Source: Tetracentron sinense (Eukaryota; Streptophyta; Magnoliopsida; Trochodendrales; Trochodendraceae). Taken from it: 64,000 bases of DNA. Below, piece after piece: positions 1-11,082 of this stretch. Under the pieces are notes generated by a model. That model saw only the letters and a list, made by a program, of their open reading frames with translations. It had not been told where the DNA came from and made no database searches. The translations under genes were made by a program, and so were the position numbers. Numbering within the stretch: the stretch's first letter is position 1; every line of letters begins with the position of its first letter. Location: contig CM026559.1 of the NCBI GenBank assembly GCA_015143295.1, positions 20,846,826 through 20,910,825 on the forward strand, read 5' to 3'.

Positions 1-400
1 CGATAAGGACTTTGATTGAAAAATGTTACATCATGGTGAAGTCCTTTTAGTAATAAAAGGATGCGAAGATAATTGCAAGAACCCAAACAAGATGACAAAA
101 CAATTCAAAGCGCTCCATTCGACTGGAACTTCATGATTAGACCAACTTATAAGCATTTTCATGGACCATTCAACATTTTCTCAATCTGGCCATTAATTGT
201 TGTTAAATGAGGGATAATGCTAGCAACACTTTTTTTTAAGACTCACTCTCATTGTGATTTTGGATAGAGCCTTAATTGTGTCTTTCTGCAATCAATTTCC
301 TCTGCCAGAAGCCCGACATCACTCTTAGCATGCGTGCATGACACGTGGGAAGGCATTAAACCAAAGAGGTGATAGCTAGCCTTGCATGTCCCTATAGAGA

Positions 401-703
401 GGTACATGCACACCTTCCAAGCTAGCCACGTTTCTTTTATAACACTCATTAACTATGGTTTAGATTCACTCATCCTTACGGTTAAATATAATCTCATCTT
501 GATTTTTAGAAACAAAATTTTTTTTTTAAAATTAACTTTGCTTATGATCACTCACTCATGTACGTGGTAATTTTTTAAAAATATTTTTTTTCTAAAAACC
601 AAAGTTATATGATTTAAATCCTAAGGATGAGTGAATCTAAACCACAGTTAATGAGTGTGAAAAGGGATACGTGGCGAGCTTGGGAGGTGTGCATGTACCG
701 CTC
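401..703. mobile_element. Inverted-repeat MITE core inside foldback copy 1
   Basis: The arms match in opposite orientation over roughly 80 bases. The left arm reads ggtacatgcacacc, ccacgt, then acactcattaactatgg and tttagattcactcatcctta; the right arm is its reverse complement, ending near 703. The inner arm sequence recurs in at least five other places in the window (3.2, 11.3, 11.9, 40.6 and 60.0 kb), which marks it as a dispersed MITE family. Internal sequence is AT-rich and non-coding. Confidence 0.6.
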
Positions 704-727
704 AACCGAATTTGCAATGCATCCTAT

Positions 728-880
728 CAACTCTTTAATTAACTGCCTTGCCCCGACGCCAATGCCGAAGAAAATCCAACTCTTTAATTAACCGCCTTCC
801 CCACGACGACGTCGGTGCCAAAGAAAATCCAACTCTTTAACTAACCGCCTCCCCACCACAACGTCAATGCCAAAAAAAAT
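728..880. repeat. Short tandem repeat, ~60-bp unit, three copies
   Basis: Three imperfect tandem units each carry aactctttaa(t/c)taac, a cgcctccccac-type block and a ccaaagaaaatcc-type block. The related copy near 11.6 kb has only one unit, so this is a local expansion within the foldback repeat. Confidence 0.6.
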
Positions 881-967
881 CCCTTTCCGTGTCGTTCTTT
901 TCCATTATTATCGTAAGACAATAGCGCAAGTGGAAACCAATACATGGGCTTTCAAGCATTAATTATA

Positions 968-1135
968 GGGAAATGCTTTTGAGACCGCATAAGGGCCGAG
1001 ACCTCCGAGACCTCGCGCACGTGTGCGGGATTTCAGGTGGGGCCCACCATGTGATGATGGGCCCACCTGAAATCTCGCGCACATGCACGAGGTCTCGGAG
1101 GTCTCGGCCCTAATGGGGTCTCAGTAGCAAAGTCC
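968..1135. mobile_element. Mutator-type MITE, 168 bp
   Basis: The element is flanked by a perfect 9-bp direct repeat, TTAATTATA (959-967 and 1136-1144), the target duplication length of Mutator-like elements. Its ends are inverted (GGGAAATGCTTTTGAGACC against GGACTTTGCTACTGAGACC). Nearly the whole element is a GC-rich hairpin: 992-1047 pairs with about 1058-1112. It has no coding capacity. A relative with the same terminal sequence lies at 40871-41035. Confidence 0.85.
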
Positions 1136-1144
1136 TTAATTATA

Positions 1145-2489
1145 ACAGGGATAGTGCTAGCATCATTTTCCTTTTGATTGGAGCTATCTCGTGTTTGGGA
1201 AGGTTCCTGGAAAAAACAAGAGTCTTAAGTCAAGCCTCTTGCAGTATTTAGGGTGCTGCAAATTACTTACCAGCCTCAGGCAATTGCCAGGTACACTTAA
1301 AAGATGGAGGTGGAGACGAACAGACCTTACTGAAGCACATCATCCAGATTGAGGTATGTGTTCCAGCCTAGACTTACGACTAGCTAGTGTCTCCTATGCT
1401 TCATGCCGTTCGGTGCCGCGTGGCATAATTTGGGCCAATTGATTGATCACCCTCTCATGAACCCCCCAACCCAAAAATCAATCTGATACAGACCCTCCTC
1501 GCCATTTGATTTAAGGTTTCATATCATTTCCTTCATCTGTTATCGACATCATTTATCTCTAGTAGTTGCTAGCGAAGAGATTGCGAGCAACCCTCTAGAG
1601 GTGTCTAATACCCCTGTGCATGCCATCGGAAGTGCACCGCGGTTGGCAGATTCGTCCCTCACAGGTGACATGTGCGTGTGTACTTACCACAAGTCTTGGT
1701 AAGTCCTTTCTCTTACCTTCAAAATAGGCAAGTGTGCTTGAAGGCCATTGGGACTAGCACTCCCCTCGTCTGAAATAGCTTTAAACTCGCTAATAGACAA
1801 GTGGGTTATTTTGTTAGGCCACTAAATTTTATTTTTCTTAAGAAACACAAAGGAAAACTTGTATCAATCCATTCACCATCCTAACTAGAAGGGCGGTTTT
1901 TTCAGATTTCTGGTAGTATGGTTTTCCTTTAGGCTCCGTTCTTTTGGTAGAATTTTCAAAGTCTAGAACTTTCATTGTTTCATGCCTAATTTTACTTAAT
2001 GTCTAGAAGTATATTATTCCATAGAGGGCAAAAATTCTACAAATATAGAACTTTCAAGTTCCACCAAAATTTTTAGCTTTTTTAAGATCCATAGATGTGG
2101 AACTTCTAATTAAATTGAACTTGATAAATCCGAGATACCATTGAGTAAAAGGGTTAGAAACCCTCTCCCCTCTCTTCCCAGACTCTTGCCTCTTGTTCCA
2201 AAACAATAATGTTCCAGACTTTTAAAAGTTCCACCAAAAGAACACAGCCTCAATGGCGTTACATGAGCCTTGATCTTTGTATGATTGACTGTTCTGAGAA
2301 TAGTCAGAATATCGGATGGCTATCTATAATCATTGACTGACATTATAGCCAAACATCTCCTTACTGGGATCTGCTAGAAGGATAGCCTGCGAGCCCACCA
2401 GGCCACCATTGAGTGGAGGTTAATTATTTCTTCTTGTATTTGATTGGTTCTTTTATCTTATCTTTCAAACTTGTAAACCCTCATTGTAG
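1145..2489. other. Upstream region of the kinase gene; no recognised exon
   Basis: About 1.3 kb with no recognisable gene. An open stretch of roughly 70 codons without a start (about 1491-1703) ends at a good donor (TTG|GTAAGT), but its translation resembles no ectodomain I know. The motif agtatttagggtgctgcaa (1243-1261) recurs at about 11007. Any promoter or 5' exons of the kinase would lie here, but no TATA box can be assigned. Confidence 0.4.
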
Positions 2490-2529
2490 ATGTCGATGGA
2501 CGACGGCGCTATTCAGGGAATAATACTCG
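2490..2529 (+). CDS. Probable first coding exon of the receptor-like kinase
   Basis: ATG at 2490 opens 13 codons (MSMDDGAIQGIIL) plus one base, followed by a consensus donor (CG|GTAAGT, intron from 2530). The one-base overhang fits the acceptor at 3861-3863: joining restores a Gly codon and makes one continuous hydrophobic stretch, ...AIQGIILG then AVAIAIALVL. This phase-1 fit, the extension of the membrane segment, and the start codon together support the exon. It follows an acceptor-like ttgtag (2484-2489), so it could instead be an internal exon with more 5' exons upstream, but none were recognised there. Confidence 0.6.
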
Positions 2530-3863
2530 GTAAGTTCTTACATTTATGTTTCGATAATGATTTTACGACTAAAATGTAAATATTAACGTGGAAGAGCTTT
2601 CAAGTAAAAGATGAATTTTCACTTTTGATTGGTTGAATCTGAAAACAGTATGAAATTTTGTTTTATTTTAATTTTTTGTGTTTTCGGACTAAAAAAAAAA
2701 TTAAAAATTAACAAAGTATATTTTTAATCTTTGTCAACTCCCTGTTTGAACAATTGTCAATGTTTAGAATACATGGTAAGACGAATATTTTGTCATTTGA
2801 AAAAGTCAAATTTTGAGACGGAACTCTGCTTTCCGGCGAAAAAATTGAGCTCCCCTTTTAGTGTAAATCCAGTGACAATTTTGTAACTTTGGAAAAGACA
2901 TAGACAATTTTGCAAAATACTTTCTTTCCACAATTAGAAGATCGCCACCACCATAGGCAAAAGGGGAGCTCCACTTTTCCACTATGAAGCAACTCTGTTT
3001 GTATTTAACTAAAAAGTATATTTGTCATTTTAAAAAATACATGTGACTACGGGTATTTTCTGTCATTTTCAAAAAAACTGTGGAGAATAAAGGTATTTTT
3101 GAAAATATCTTCAAAGAGTGGTAATTTGAAAATTGAAAAATCCTTAACGAAACTGTGCATTCGGCTATGTGGTCCGTCCTCATTGGCCCACACCCTCCTT
3201 TTTAACACCCATTAACTTTGGTTAAAATTCACACACCCCTAAAGATTCATCCATCCAACCTTGGTTTTCCGAGAGAAAAAAATTAATCTTAATTTAGTTA
3301 ACCTTAACAATAATTGAAAACAGTGTTAAAAGGGACACGTGGACTGGCATTCAGCTACATAGCCAAATGTGCAGTCCGCTAATCACTACTCTTTGAAAAT
3401 ACACTCACGTGAATGTTATTTTGAAAATATGTGAATAGTGGTACTTTTGTCATTTTGAACATATATTTTAAGAGTAGTATGTCATTTTGAAAATACACAT
3501 GGAGGGTTATTTTTTATATTTTAGAGAAATACAAAATGGAAATTAGTAATTTTGCCATTTTTAAAAATATATTTAAACAAGCAATATTTTCCTAAGATGA
3601 TGCCTGAATATTAAAATGTATGCCATTTTTCACAAATGCTTTCGATTTTCCATAAAATGTTAAAACAATTTATTATTTTTAAAAGATTTTAGGTGCATGT
3701 TTGCACGTGAAAAATCACATTTTCTGTTGTCATTCGTTTTCCCTGCATCGAAACAAAAGGAACCTTAGAAAGAAAAAAAAGGAAAAAAGAAAAAACATTT
3801 TCAGTATTGATAGACATTACAGAGAGCTGGAGTCCTCACAAACAAAATTTTCATTGTTTTCAG
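2530..3863 (+). other. Probable phase-1 intron of the kinase gene
   Basis: Bounded by GTAAGT (2530) and a polypyrimidine-CAG acceptor (3861-3863), 1334 bp. It is AT-rich and contains the MITE at about 3150-3400 and several near-repeats of the phrase 'ttgtcattttgaaaatac' between 3020 and 3500, a low-complexity AT/GT texture without an obvious unit. Confidence 0.55.
3150..3400. mobile_element. MITE of the ccattaact..ggtta family, intronic
   Basis: The left end (actgtgcattcggctatgtgg, then tttttaacacccattaac) is matched in reverse complement by the right end (gttaaaagggacacgtgg, then agctacatagccaaatgtgcagt). The inner arms belong to the same family as the MITEs at 401, 11.3, 11.9, 40.57 and 59.95 kb. 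No open frame. It sits inside the likely kinase intron. Confidence 0.65.
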
Positions 3864-5110
3864 GTGCAGTGGCAATTGCAATAGCTCTTGTTCTATCTTG
3901 CTATTGTTATTTCTTAAGAAAAGATGAGAGAATCACTCGTAACAAACATGCTCAAATGAGTAATGGGACTGCAGTAAATTCGTGGCCTACCTTAAATGTG
4001 GTCCAAGTCTTGAAAGGTGATGCAGAAACAATGGAGAGGTTCCTCCAAGACATGGCAATGGAGAAACCCATCAGATTCTCCACTACACAACTCTATAATT
4101 TCACTCATAATTACAACACAAGGCTGGGTTCCGGAGGTTTTGGGGTAGTATACAAAGGAAAGTGTCCGAACGGAGTGGAGGTTGCAGTAAAGGTCCTTAA
4201 TAGGAGCTCAGATAAAAGAGTTGAAGAGCAGTTCATGGCAGAGGTGGGCACAATTGGAAGAACTTACCATATCAATCTGGTCAGACTCTACGGCTTCTGC
4301 TTTGATCGTGCGATGAGTGCATTGGTATATGAATACATGCCCAATGGGTCACTCGACAAGTTCTTGTTTAGTAAGACACCAGAGATTGAGTGGGAGAAGC
4401 TACACAAGATTGCAGTTGGGACAGCCAAAGGAATTGCCTACTTGCATGAGGAGTGCCAGCAGAGTATAATTCACTATGACATAAAACCCGGTAATGTTCT
4501 CCTCGACGGAAATTTCTCACCCAAGGTCGCGGATTTCGGACTTGCGAAGCTTTGTAATAAAGATAACACTCATGCGACTGACACAGGATATAGGGGCACT
4601 CCTGGTTACGCCGCCCCGGAATTATGGTCACGGAAATATCCCATAACACATAAATGTGATGTTTACAGCTTTGGGATGTTGTTGTTTGAGATAGTAGGGA
4701 GGAGGAAGAACGCCATTAATGGTAATCAATCAGATAGCCTAGCCTGGTTTCCAAGACATGTATGGGAGGAGTATGAGAAAGGTGAATTGGTGGAGCTGAC
4801 GGTGGCTTGTGGGATCGAAGAGAAGGATAGAGAGAAAGCAGAGAGAGTGTCTACGGTGGCCCTATGGTGTGTTCAAGACTCGCCCGAGGCAAGACCTCAA
4901 ATGAGTAGTGTGGTGAGGATGTTGGAGGGGGAAGTGGAAATCATGCCGCCTCCGAAACCGTTTCGATATCTATACTCGCAGGGACCATCTGTACTCGAGC
5001 CCATAAGTGGAAACGATACTGGTTCAAGTTCTACAATAACTGGAGGATCTAATTCATACGGGTACAAGGAATCTATCTCAATCGATATACAAATGAATAG
5101 TTCTTCGTGA
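3864..5110 (+). CDS. Receptor-like serine/threonine kinase, LRK10L/PR5K type (membrane segment plus kinase exon)
   Basis: This exon encodes the membrane anchor, cytoplasmic kinase and tail of a plant receptor-like kinase, a family that phosphorylates Ser/Thr at the plasma membrane. With the 2490-2529 exon the product would be 428 residues: transmembrane segment ~7-31, Gly-rich loop GSGGFG ~102-107, catalytic Lys (VAVK) ~123, helix-C Glu ~140, catalytic loop HYDIKPGN ~217-224, DFG ~237-239, APE ~264-266, and a Ser/Thr-rich tail after ~380. HYD in place of HRD makes it a non-RD kinase, as is usual in the LRK10L/PR5K group (HFDIKP), whose members are often linked to immunity. The frame is open upstream to 3701, but that Lys-rich stretch ends at a consensus acceptor (ttgttttcag, ending 3863) and reads as intron. 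The Cys-rich ectodomain usual in the family (full length ~600-650 residues) is not visible upstream. All key catalytic residues are present. The stop is at 5108-5110. Confidence 0.88.
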
Positions 5111-5460
5111 GGATGTTGGAGGGATAGTGTCTATGATTGGCACTGATTTGGTGCTTGGATGGTTTGACAGATCATTCCCTCACAATGTTTTATTTCTGTA
5201 AAATTATGGAGCAAGAAACAACTTCATTTCAACCTTGAGGGGAACATTCTCTTACATTGTTCTGGTAACAAGGTACTCAACGTTTATGTGGTTGGAGACC
5301 CATTAAATTCCCAAATTTCTTGTTGTAGATGAATTTTTGTTCATCTTTTTGTACAATTCACACGGTTAGGCTGCAACCCCAATTAGTAGTGTTAATACCT
5401 GTTAGTAGGCCAACCGCTGGGTTTTTAACTGTCACACCAACTTATGAAAATAGATCTCAC
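5111..5460. other. 3' flank of the kinase gene
   Basis: Probable 3' untranslated region and terminator area. Nothing else is recognised. No clear AATAAA was assigned. Confidence 0.35.
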
Positions 5461-5479
5461 TCCACCCAAGCGAAGGATT

Positions 5480-6340
5480 CACACTGCCACTGAGACCAAG
5501 GAGTAATACTAGTAGAGAACTGATTGATTGAATAACTTCGATGATCCTTACAATGACCCATAGTATTTATATAGATATGATAACAACTAAAGTTAGAAAC
5601 TAACCTCAATCAAATGTAATCCAATTTACCCAAATCAAATTTCATTCATTCAAATATACCTTGTGATAGATATGGTGTATCTCATCACATCTTATTATAT
5701 TACTATATTTTATTCTCTAATACTCTTCAAACACATGACAGTCAAGATCTTCATGAGTTTGATAAAAATAGAGCTTCGCTTGTCACAATAGATGAAAATC
5801 GGCTTGTAGATTGTTGGTTTGTTGGTTGCTTTGCCGCCGTAGATGTGAAAATTGTATTAAAATTGAGATAAAGCATAAATAAGCCTCACCGGCCAAAGTA
5901 AATGGCCTCTTGGTCTAAGGATACCGGCCTCTATGGGCCAAAGATGTGGAGCCTCTATAGGTTATAATTGTGGCAATATGGGCTTGTTGAGTTGATTCCA
6001 ATTGGACACAACTTAAAGTGGGCCTTTATAAGCCTAAAATATTAGTCTCTATGGACTTGAAAACAAGGCTTCTATGGGCCTGAGAAGTCGCCTCGATAAG
6101 TTTGGAGAAAGAAGCCTCTAATGGGCTTAGATAAAGGGGCCTCTGTGGATCAAAGGTACGACTCTTAGATGACCTAAACGAAGAGGATGTTTGTAGGCAA
6201 AAAGATAGATGGGTGACAGAAAAGGGAGAAAGAGTGAGAGCCAAAATCAAGGATTGAGCCAACTAAAGAATATGGGCCTAAAAGAAAAGGGCAAACAAAC
6301 TGAAAGTGGAAGAGTGAGTTAGAAATGGGTTGCAGCATCG
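5480..6340 (-). repeat. Dispersed repeat copy A, with copia-LTR-like promoter motifs
   Basis: Matches 8530-9360 in the same orientation, about 75-80% by eye (shared: gatgatccttacaatgac.catagtatttatat, gagataaagca, ggcctcttggtc, cctctatgggcc). Read on the minus strand it has a TATA-like ctatataaatac followed by cattgtaaggatcatc, like a Ty1/copia LTR promoter. The other half is built from degenerate ~30-45-bp units containing gcctctatgggcc. No reading frame of note; family uncertain. Confidence 0.5.
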
Positions 6341-6800
6341 AGGATCTGAACAAACAACACAATGTACCAAAGTCCTGGTGGAAGGGTCAGGACCTAGGTT
6401 TGAACCAAGTCACTTCTAAATAGACAACTATGTTGGTGCCAGTTTGCTCATGTATGATCTTCTACTGGGCTTGAAACGAAAGCATCTGATGAGCCTAATA
6501 AGAGAGCAGTCTCTAGGGGCCGAAGAAGAGAAGAGCATATGTGGGCCTATTGGGGCCAAAGAGAAGCAAGAACGGCCTCTGTGGGCAAGATATTGGGCCT
6601 CAACGGGCACTAAAAAAATGTGAAGTAGGGACAAAGAGCAAAATATGGGCCGGATCAAGATGATAAATCCTACTTCTTTCGTTTTCCATTTTTTTTCAAA
6701 GTACAAAGGCAGCAAGGAAATGGCAGTAAGGACGACAATTTTGGACACCTTCAAACAATGACGTATTTTGCGGCTTCAAACAACATTAAGGTACAGGAAA
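6341..6800. other. Continuation of degenerate 'ctatgggcc' repeats
   Basis: More copies of gtgggcc, cctctgtgggc and tggggccaaag units (6430-6620) show the degenerate repeat of copy A goes on. No gene is recognised. Confidence 0.35.
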
Positions 6801-6915
6801 CATGGAAAAGAAAAGAAATTTTCAGATTTCTAATACAATTCTTAGTTGTGTTTTGTCTCATTTTCTTTTCTTTTCCATGTTTTCACTTATTTTCTTGGCA
6901 ACAAAACATAGGGTA
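6800..6915. mobile_element. MITE fragment, 'ctatgtttggttgc' family
   Basis: Contains aacatggaaaagaaaagaaa and ends with ttttcttggcaacaaaacataggg. The same ends occur at 47959-48101 as a complete inverted-repeat element. The left terminus is missing here. Confidence 0.5.
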
Positions 6916-7095
6916 AGGGAATGGAGGGAAGGCATAGCGTCGGAGATGTGCTATGAGATTCAAAATAATATGAATATTTTTCTGGCAAGCACGATAGGTT
7001 AAAAACTAAAAAGAGAGAAGAATTAACACCAAGGATAGCTTCCATCATCTCTTCTCTTCTAGGGCTTTTTGGTAAACTGAAAATCGAGCTCGACA

Positions 7096-7547
7096 CAAGG
7101 TTTTTAATTTCGAAATTTTTGAAGATTTCAGCCAACCAACCCGAACCGAAATCCCAAAAAATTGCGGGATTTCGGCAAAATTTCGAAATCCGAAATATTA
7201 ATAATTTATTAATTATATATATATTAAAAAATAATATTTTATTAAAATTTTATATATTTATACTATTATTATTTTATTTTTAAAATTAATATATAAATTT
7301 TCAAAATTTCAATAAAAATTTCGAAATATTTTGGAATATTTTGAAATATTTCAAAATATTTCAGAATTTTAATAAAAAAATAAATAAATAAATTATTTTA
7401 AAATAAATAAATAAATCAGATTTCGGCCGAAATTCTGAAATTTTCATAATCCGAAATTTTGGCTGAAATCTGATTTTCGAAATAAACTCAGTTTCGATGT
7501 CGTTGGGGTTGTCCAAAACCGAAATTTCAACGAAATTTTAAACCTTG
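7096..7547. mobile_element. hAT-type MITE, 452 bp
   Basis: Terminal inverted repeats CAAGGTTTTTAATTTCG (left) and CGAAATTTTAAACCTTG (right). Flanked by an 8-bp target duplication with one mismatch, gctcgaca (7088-7095) and gctcgacc (7548-7555), the length typical of hAT elements. The body is very AT-rich with many copies of atttcgaaat-like words and a core of poly(AT). No coding capacity. Confidence 0.75.
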
Positions 7548-7555
7548 GCTCGACC

Positions 7556-8529
7556 CAACAAGGTTTTACCAATTCTGAATATAGGCAAAAAAAACTCAAA
7601 GAAAAAGAGTTGAGGATTTTCCCAAAATAGGCTCCAACTTTTGCAAAATCTTTAAAATAAATTTTAACTAATTTTTTAAGGTTTTGACACTTGTAAGCCT
7701 CGCACATGTGTGAGACTTAAACTTAGATGGACCAAAATGACCTTATCACTCACTCTCCAATTGTTCACTCTAGGAAGGAAGAATGTCATTTTTTGGGGAG
7801 AAAAAAAATCTCGTCTTCGTGTTCGTTTGAAAATCTGGTCATTCTCTTCCTTGTTCAACTCGACTCATCTAATATAAAGTAAGGATTCATCATCTTCTTC
7901 CTTAGTAATACATTCTCAGCGTTCATTAAGATTTTCTAGAAATCCATTTCAACATCTTTAATTTTGCTATTTTGTTGTTTAAGGTATTTTTTATGTATTA
8001 TGTTTTGTTAGAATTTTTGTTTTGGTCATATCTCTAATTAATTGGCTTTTGCAGTTTCAAAAATGTATGAAGAATGTTGTCTCCAAAATAAAAGGAAAGA
8101 TGTTCGAGAGTGTCGTTGCTGCATTTGAGTATTTAGGAATTATAAATTTATACATAATGATTGAGGATGTTGTAGATTTGTAAATATGTAAAATTATATG
8201 GTATATTGTATAAATTTGAAAGGTCTTTCAAATAAGAATGTAGGTTGGTGTAAAAATGTGATTGAATGATTATATGATGTATAAATCTAATAGTGTACTT
8301 AAATGATTTGTTTAAATGTTAAATTTGATTCTCCTCCCATATGGCCGGCGGCCATGGAAGACTCCATGGAAACCCTAACTCAATCTCAGAAATTTGGGCT
8401 GCTAACATGCACCTTTAGAAAAAATACTAATCGCTAACATGCACCTCCAGAGCTCTCTTGTGTGATAACATTTGAAACTAATTTTCGTAGAGGTATTAGG
8501 TCTAGGTAAGGGAGTCTTATTTGAAGTAT
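7556..8529. other. AT-rich intergenic sequence
   Basis: Nothing recognisable apart from AT-rich sequence and a short GC-rich block near 8340 (ggccggcggccatgg). No convincing gene. Confidence 0.35.
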
Positions 8530-9360
8530 AGAGAATGGATTCAATGAGACCAAAGGGTACTAATAGAGAATGGATTGATTGAAAAACTTGGATGATCCTT
8601 ACAATGACTCATAGTATTTATATAAAGATGATCAGAATAATTAATATAGAAACAAACCTCAATCAAATCAAATCTAATCTAATTTAACCAAATATCATTC
8701 AAATTCAAAATTAACTTGTGATTAGATACGGAGTATCTCATCATACTTTATTACTATACTATATTTTATTTTTCTAATACCCCTCAAACACATTACTGCA
8801 TGAGAGTCGAGAGATCTTCAAGGGTTGGATAAAAATAAAGCCTTGTTTGTTGTCATGGATGAAAATATGGTTATAGATAACGATCGTTGGTTGCTTTGTC
8901 ATCATGGAGATAGATATGGTACTGAAATTGAGATAAAGCACAAGTGAGGCTCACTAGGCCAAAGATAAATGGCCTCTTAGTCCAAGGAAACCAGCCTCTA
9001 TGGGACAAAGATGTAGAGCCTCTATGGCTTGTAATTGTGGCTATATGGGCTTGATGAGTTGATTACTACTTAGACTCAAACTTGAAGTGGACCTCTATGT
9101 GCCTGAAATATTAGTCTCTATGGAGTTGAAAACAAAGCTTCTATGGGCCTGAGAAGTCACTTCAATGGGCTTGGAGAAAGAAGCCTCTAATGGGGTTAGA
9201 TAAAGGGACCTCTACGGATCAAAGGAAGGACCCTTAGATGGCCTAAACGAAGAGGATGTTTGTGGGCAAAGATAGTGGATGATAGAAAAGGGAGAAAATA
9301 TAAGAGCCAAAGTCAATGAGGGCCTAAAAGAAAAGGGAAAACAAAGTGAAATGGGAAGAA
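8530..9360 (-). repeat. Dispersed repeat copy B
   Basis: Second copy of the 5480-6340 repeat in the same orientation, with the same minus-strand TATA-like block (8580-8625) and the same gcctctatggg-type degenerate units. The two copies are 3.05 kb apart and moderately diverged. They could be remnants of paired LTRs, but no primer-binding site was found beside either. Confidence 0.5.
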
Positions 9361-9690
9361 CGGACATCAAGAAGAACATCAACAAGAGTATCTTAGTGAA
9401 AATCCAGTAATCATTGCAGAGTAGTCAAAATTTATATTAAGCAATAGAGGTTTCCAACACTTTGATAATAAAGAGATGTTTACTGTCAAGTTAGCTTTAT
9501 AAGCTTCTTTGTGTAGTTTCCCATCTCCCTCATACCTTGAAACCATAGTCTTCCTTCAAGATTCCGAACAAGGTCTGAAAAGATTTGAAGGCTCACAAAC
9601 TCTCTAGCAGTTCAGACTAATCTTTTCCAGCGGAAGATCTCGGATACTAATATCTTCTAGATTTTTGGAATGGTTGAAGAGTCAACACTT
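9361..9690. other. Unassigned stretch before a LINE relic
   Basis: No recognisable feature. It may be part of the degraded LINE that is detectable from about 9.7 kb. Confidence 0.3.
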
Positions 9691-9699
9691 CATGCTTTG

Positions 9700-10345
9700 C
9701 TTCTTTGTTCGCATGCAAAGTGTGTCTAGTTTGGTGTTGCGATTCCAGGTTGGGACAGAACAGATGGCTATCTTTCTTTCGCTAAATGGTGGATAAGGAT
9801 TCAAGATAGGGAGAGCAAGAAGAGGGGCTTCAATGATTTTTTGATATAGGTCATTTCTTTGCTATGGTGTATTTGGAATGCTTGGAATGGGAAGCTGTTT
9901 GAGGCCGGGAAGATTGACTCTTGCGCAATTATCATTAGGAGTTTGCAGTAGAGATTCAAGGTGTTGCTATTACTACTAGGATCGTTTCTTTGGTTAGGAG
10001 TAGCATTCACACTCCCGGTTTGACCACGTTAAATTCTTGGTCTCCTCCTCCTCAAAGGTGGATCAAGTTAAATTGCATTAGGGTGGTGTCCTCTGCCGAG
10101 ACCATTTTGGTCACATCATTACTCTCAGAGCTTCTATTTGACTAAGTAGTCTAAACATTGTAACGGAGATGTATGCTATCCTTCAAGGAGCGCTCTTGGA
10201 GGTGGAGAATGGTTGACAAGTGGTTGTTTTTTAGTCAGATTGCCAAGAATTATTAAAGTCTGTATCGTATTCTCATCCTTGTTGTAGGGCTATCCAGGCT
10301 ATTACCCATAACATTAAAGAAGTGTGTTTGCTCGATTGGTTTGGT
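9700..10345 (+). pseudogene. LINE (L1-type) ORF2 3' relic, RNase H-like domain
   Basis: Fragments in several + frames recall the C-terminal part of plant LINE ORF2: a WCIWNAWNGKLFE-type stretch (~9855-9910), PPP(Q)RWIKLN (~10045-10070), and DCQELLKSVSYSHP followed by AIQAITHNIKE (~10240-10322). The order fits the RNase H-like end of plant L1 ORF2. Several stops and frame changes make it non-functional. A T-rich tract follows at 10490-10520. The upstream reverse transcriptase part is not seen here. Confidence 0.6.
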
Positions 10346-10559
10346 TAAGTTCACCTTTGCTCAAAGCTGCAGGAAAAGCTTTACATAGCTTTTCTGCATT
10401 TTGTTCTAGATGTTCTTCGTGTTCTAAGTTTGTTTGGGACCTTGTGATCCCAGTTTTCCTTTTGTCTCTTGTTAACTGTATTGCCATTTTTCTTCTTTTT
10501 TTTTTTTCTTTTTTTTTTACAGCTAAAGGACTGGACGTGGTTTCTTGAGCTTTACATTG

Positions 10560-11082
10560 AAGGGAGTAGTGAAAATTATCCACCCCCATGCACATTTCAG
10601 AGTCATCTGGTCTGCAATTAGTCGTGTCAAATGTAAGCAGCAACATCTCAAGTTCTTCAGCATCAACAAGACAACTTATCCCTCCCTAACAAAAAATTCC
10701 AGATAGAGATGGCTAGTTAAATTATCACGAAAAATCTTGAATTCTGCTCTGTTTAGTATTAGAGTGTCATGTTCTTACCGTTTATAGAATGTAAAAGATT
10801 AAATTGCGTATAACAATGAGTGCATACCCATGTGGTCAAAGCCAACAAAAGAGTAAACTCACGCACTCACTCCAATCCAAAAGGGGCCCGACTAATGGAG
10901 GAGTTGTGGACCACTTCCTGTTCTATTGAGGTTAACTGTCTTTAATAAAGATATGTGATACAGCCAACTTTGACTAGCAATCCACGGCGTGAATTTAATT
11001 AAAGACAGTATTTAGGGTGCTGCAAGTATTTAGGGTTCTATTTAGTTGTGGTCCTTTTGTGGACCACTTCCTGTTCTAGTCA
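10560..11082. other. Intergenic stretch, no gene seen
   Basis: No feature beyond two short direct repeats: ggaccacttcctgttcta (10909 and 11072) and agtatttaggg (11007 and 11026). Confidence 0.35.

Larger units (their letters stand above)
1..905. repeat. Foldback-type dispersed repeat, copy 1
   Basis: This stretch has a shortened relative at about 11083-11690. Shared blocks include the start (cgataagg.acttgattg.aaaatgtta), the motif gggataatgctagcaacac (211-229), the tcttagcatgcgtgcatgac region, and the tail near ccgtgtcgttcttttcca. Much of the unit folds back on itself: the block around 350-480 is matched in reverse complement by the block around 620-740. No coding sequence is seen. The family is not recognised; long imperfect arms suggest a foldback or Mutator-type non-autonomous element. 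Copy 2 lacks about 170 bases present here between positions ~34 and ~200. Confidence 0.55.

Noticed and set aside
1491-1703. Open ~70-codon stretch ending at a GTAAGT donor, possible ectodomain exon
   Set aside because: No Cys pattern or other resemblance to LRK10L ectodomains; length is within chance for this composition.
3701-3863. N-terminal Lys-rich extension of the kinase reading frame
   Set aside because: It precedes a consensus polypyrimidine-CAG acceptor and has no family resemblance, while the 2490-2529 exon fits the acceptor phase. It is more likely intron sequence.
10314-10646. 110-codon minus-strand frame
   Set aside because: Antisense to the LINE relic and its T-rich tail; the Lys-rich part is the poly(T) tract.
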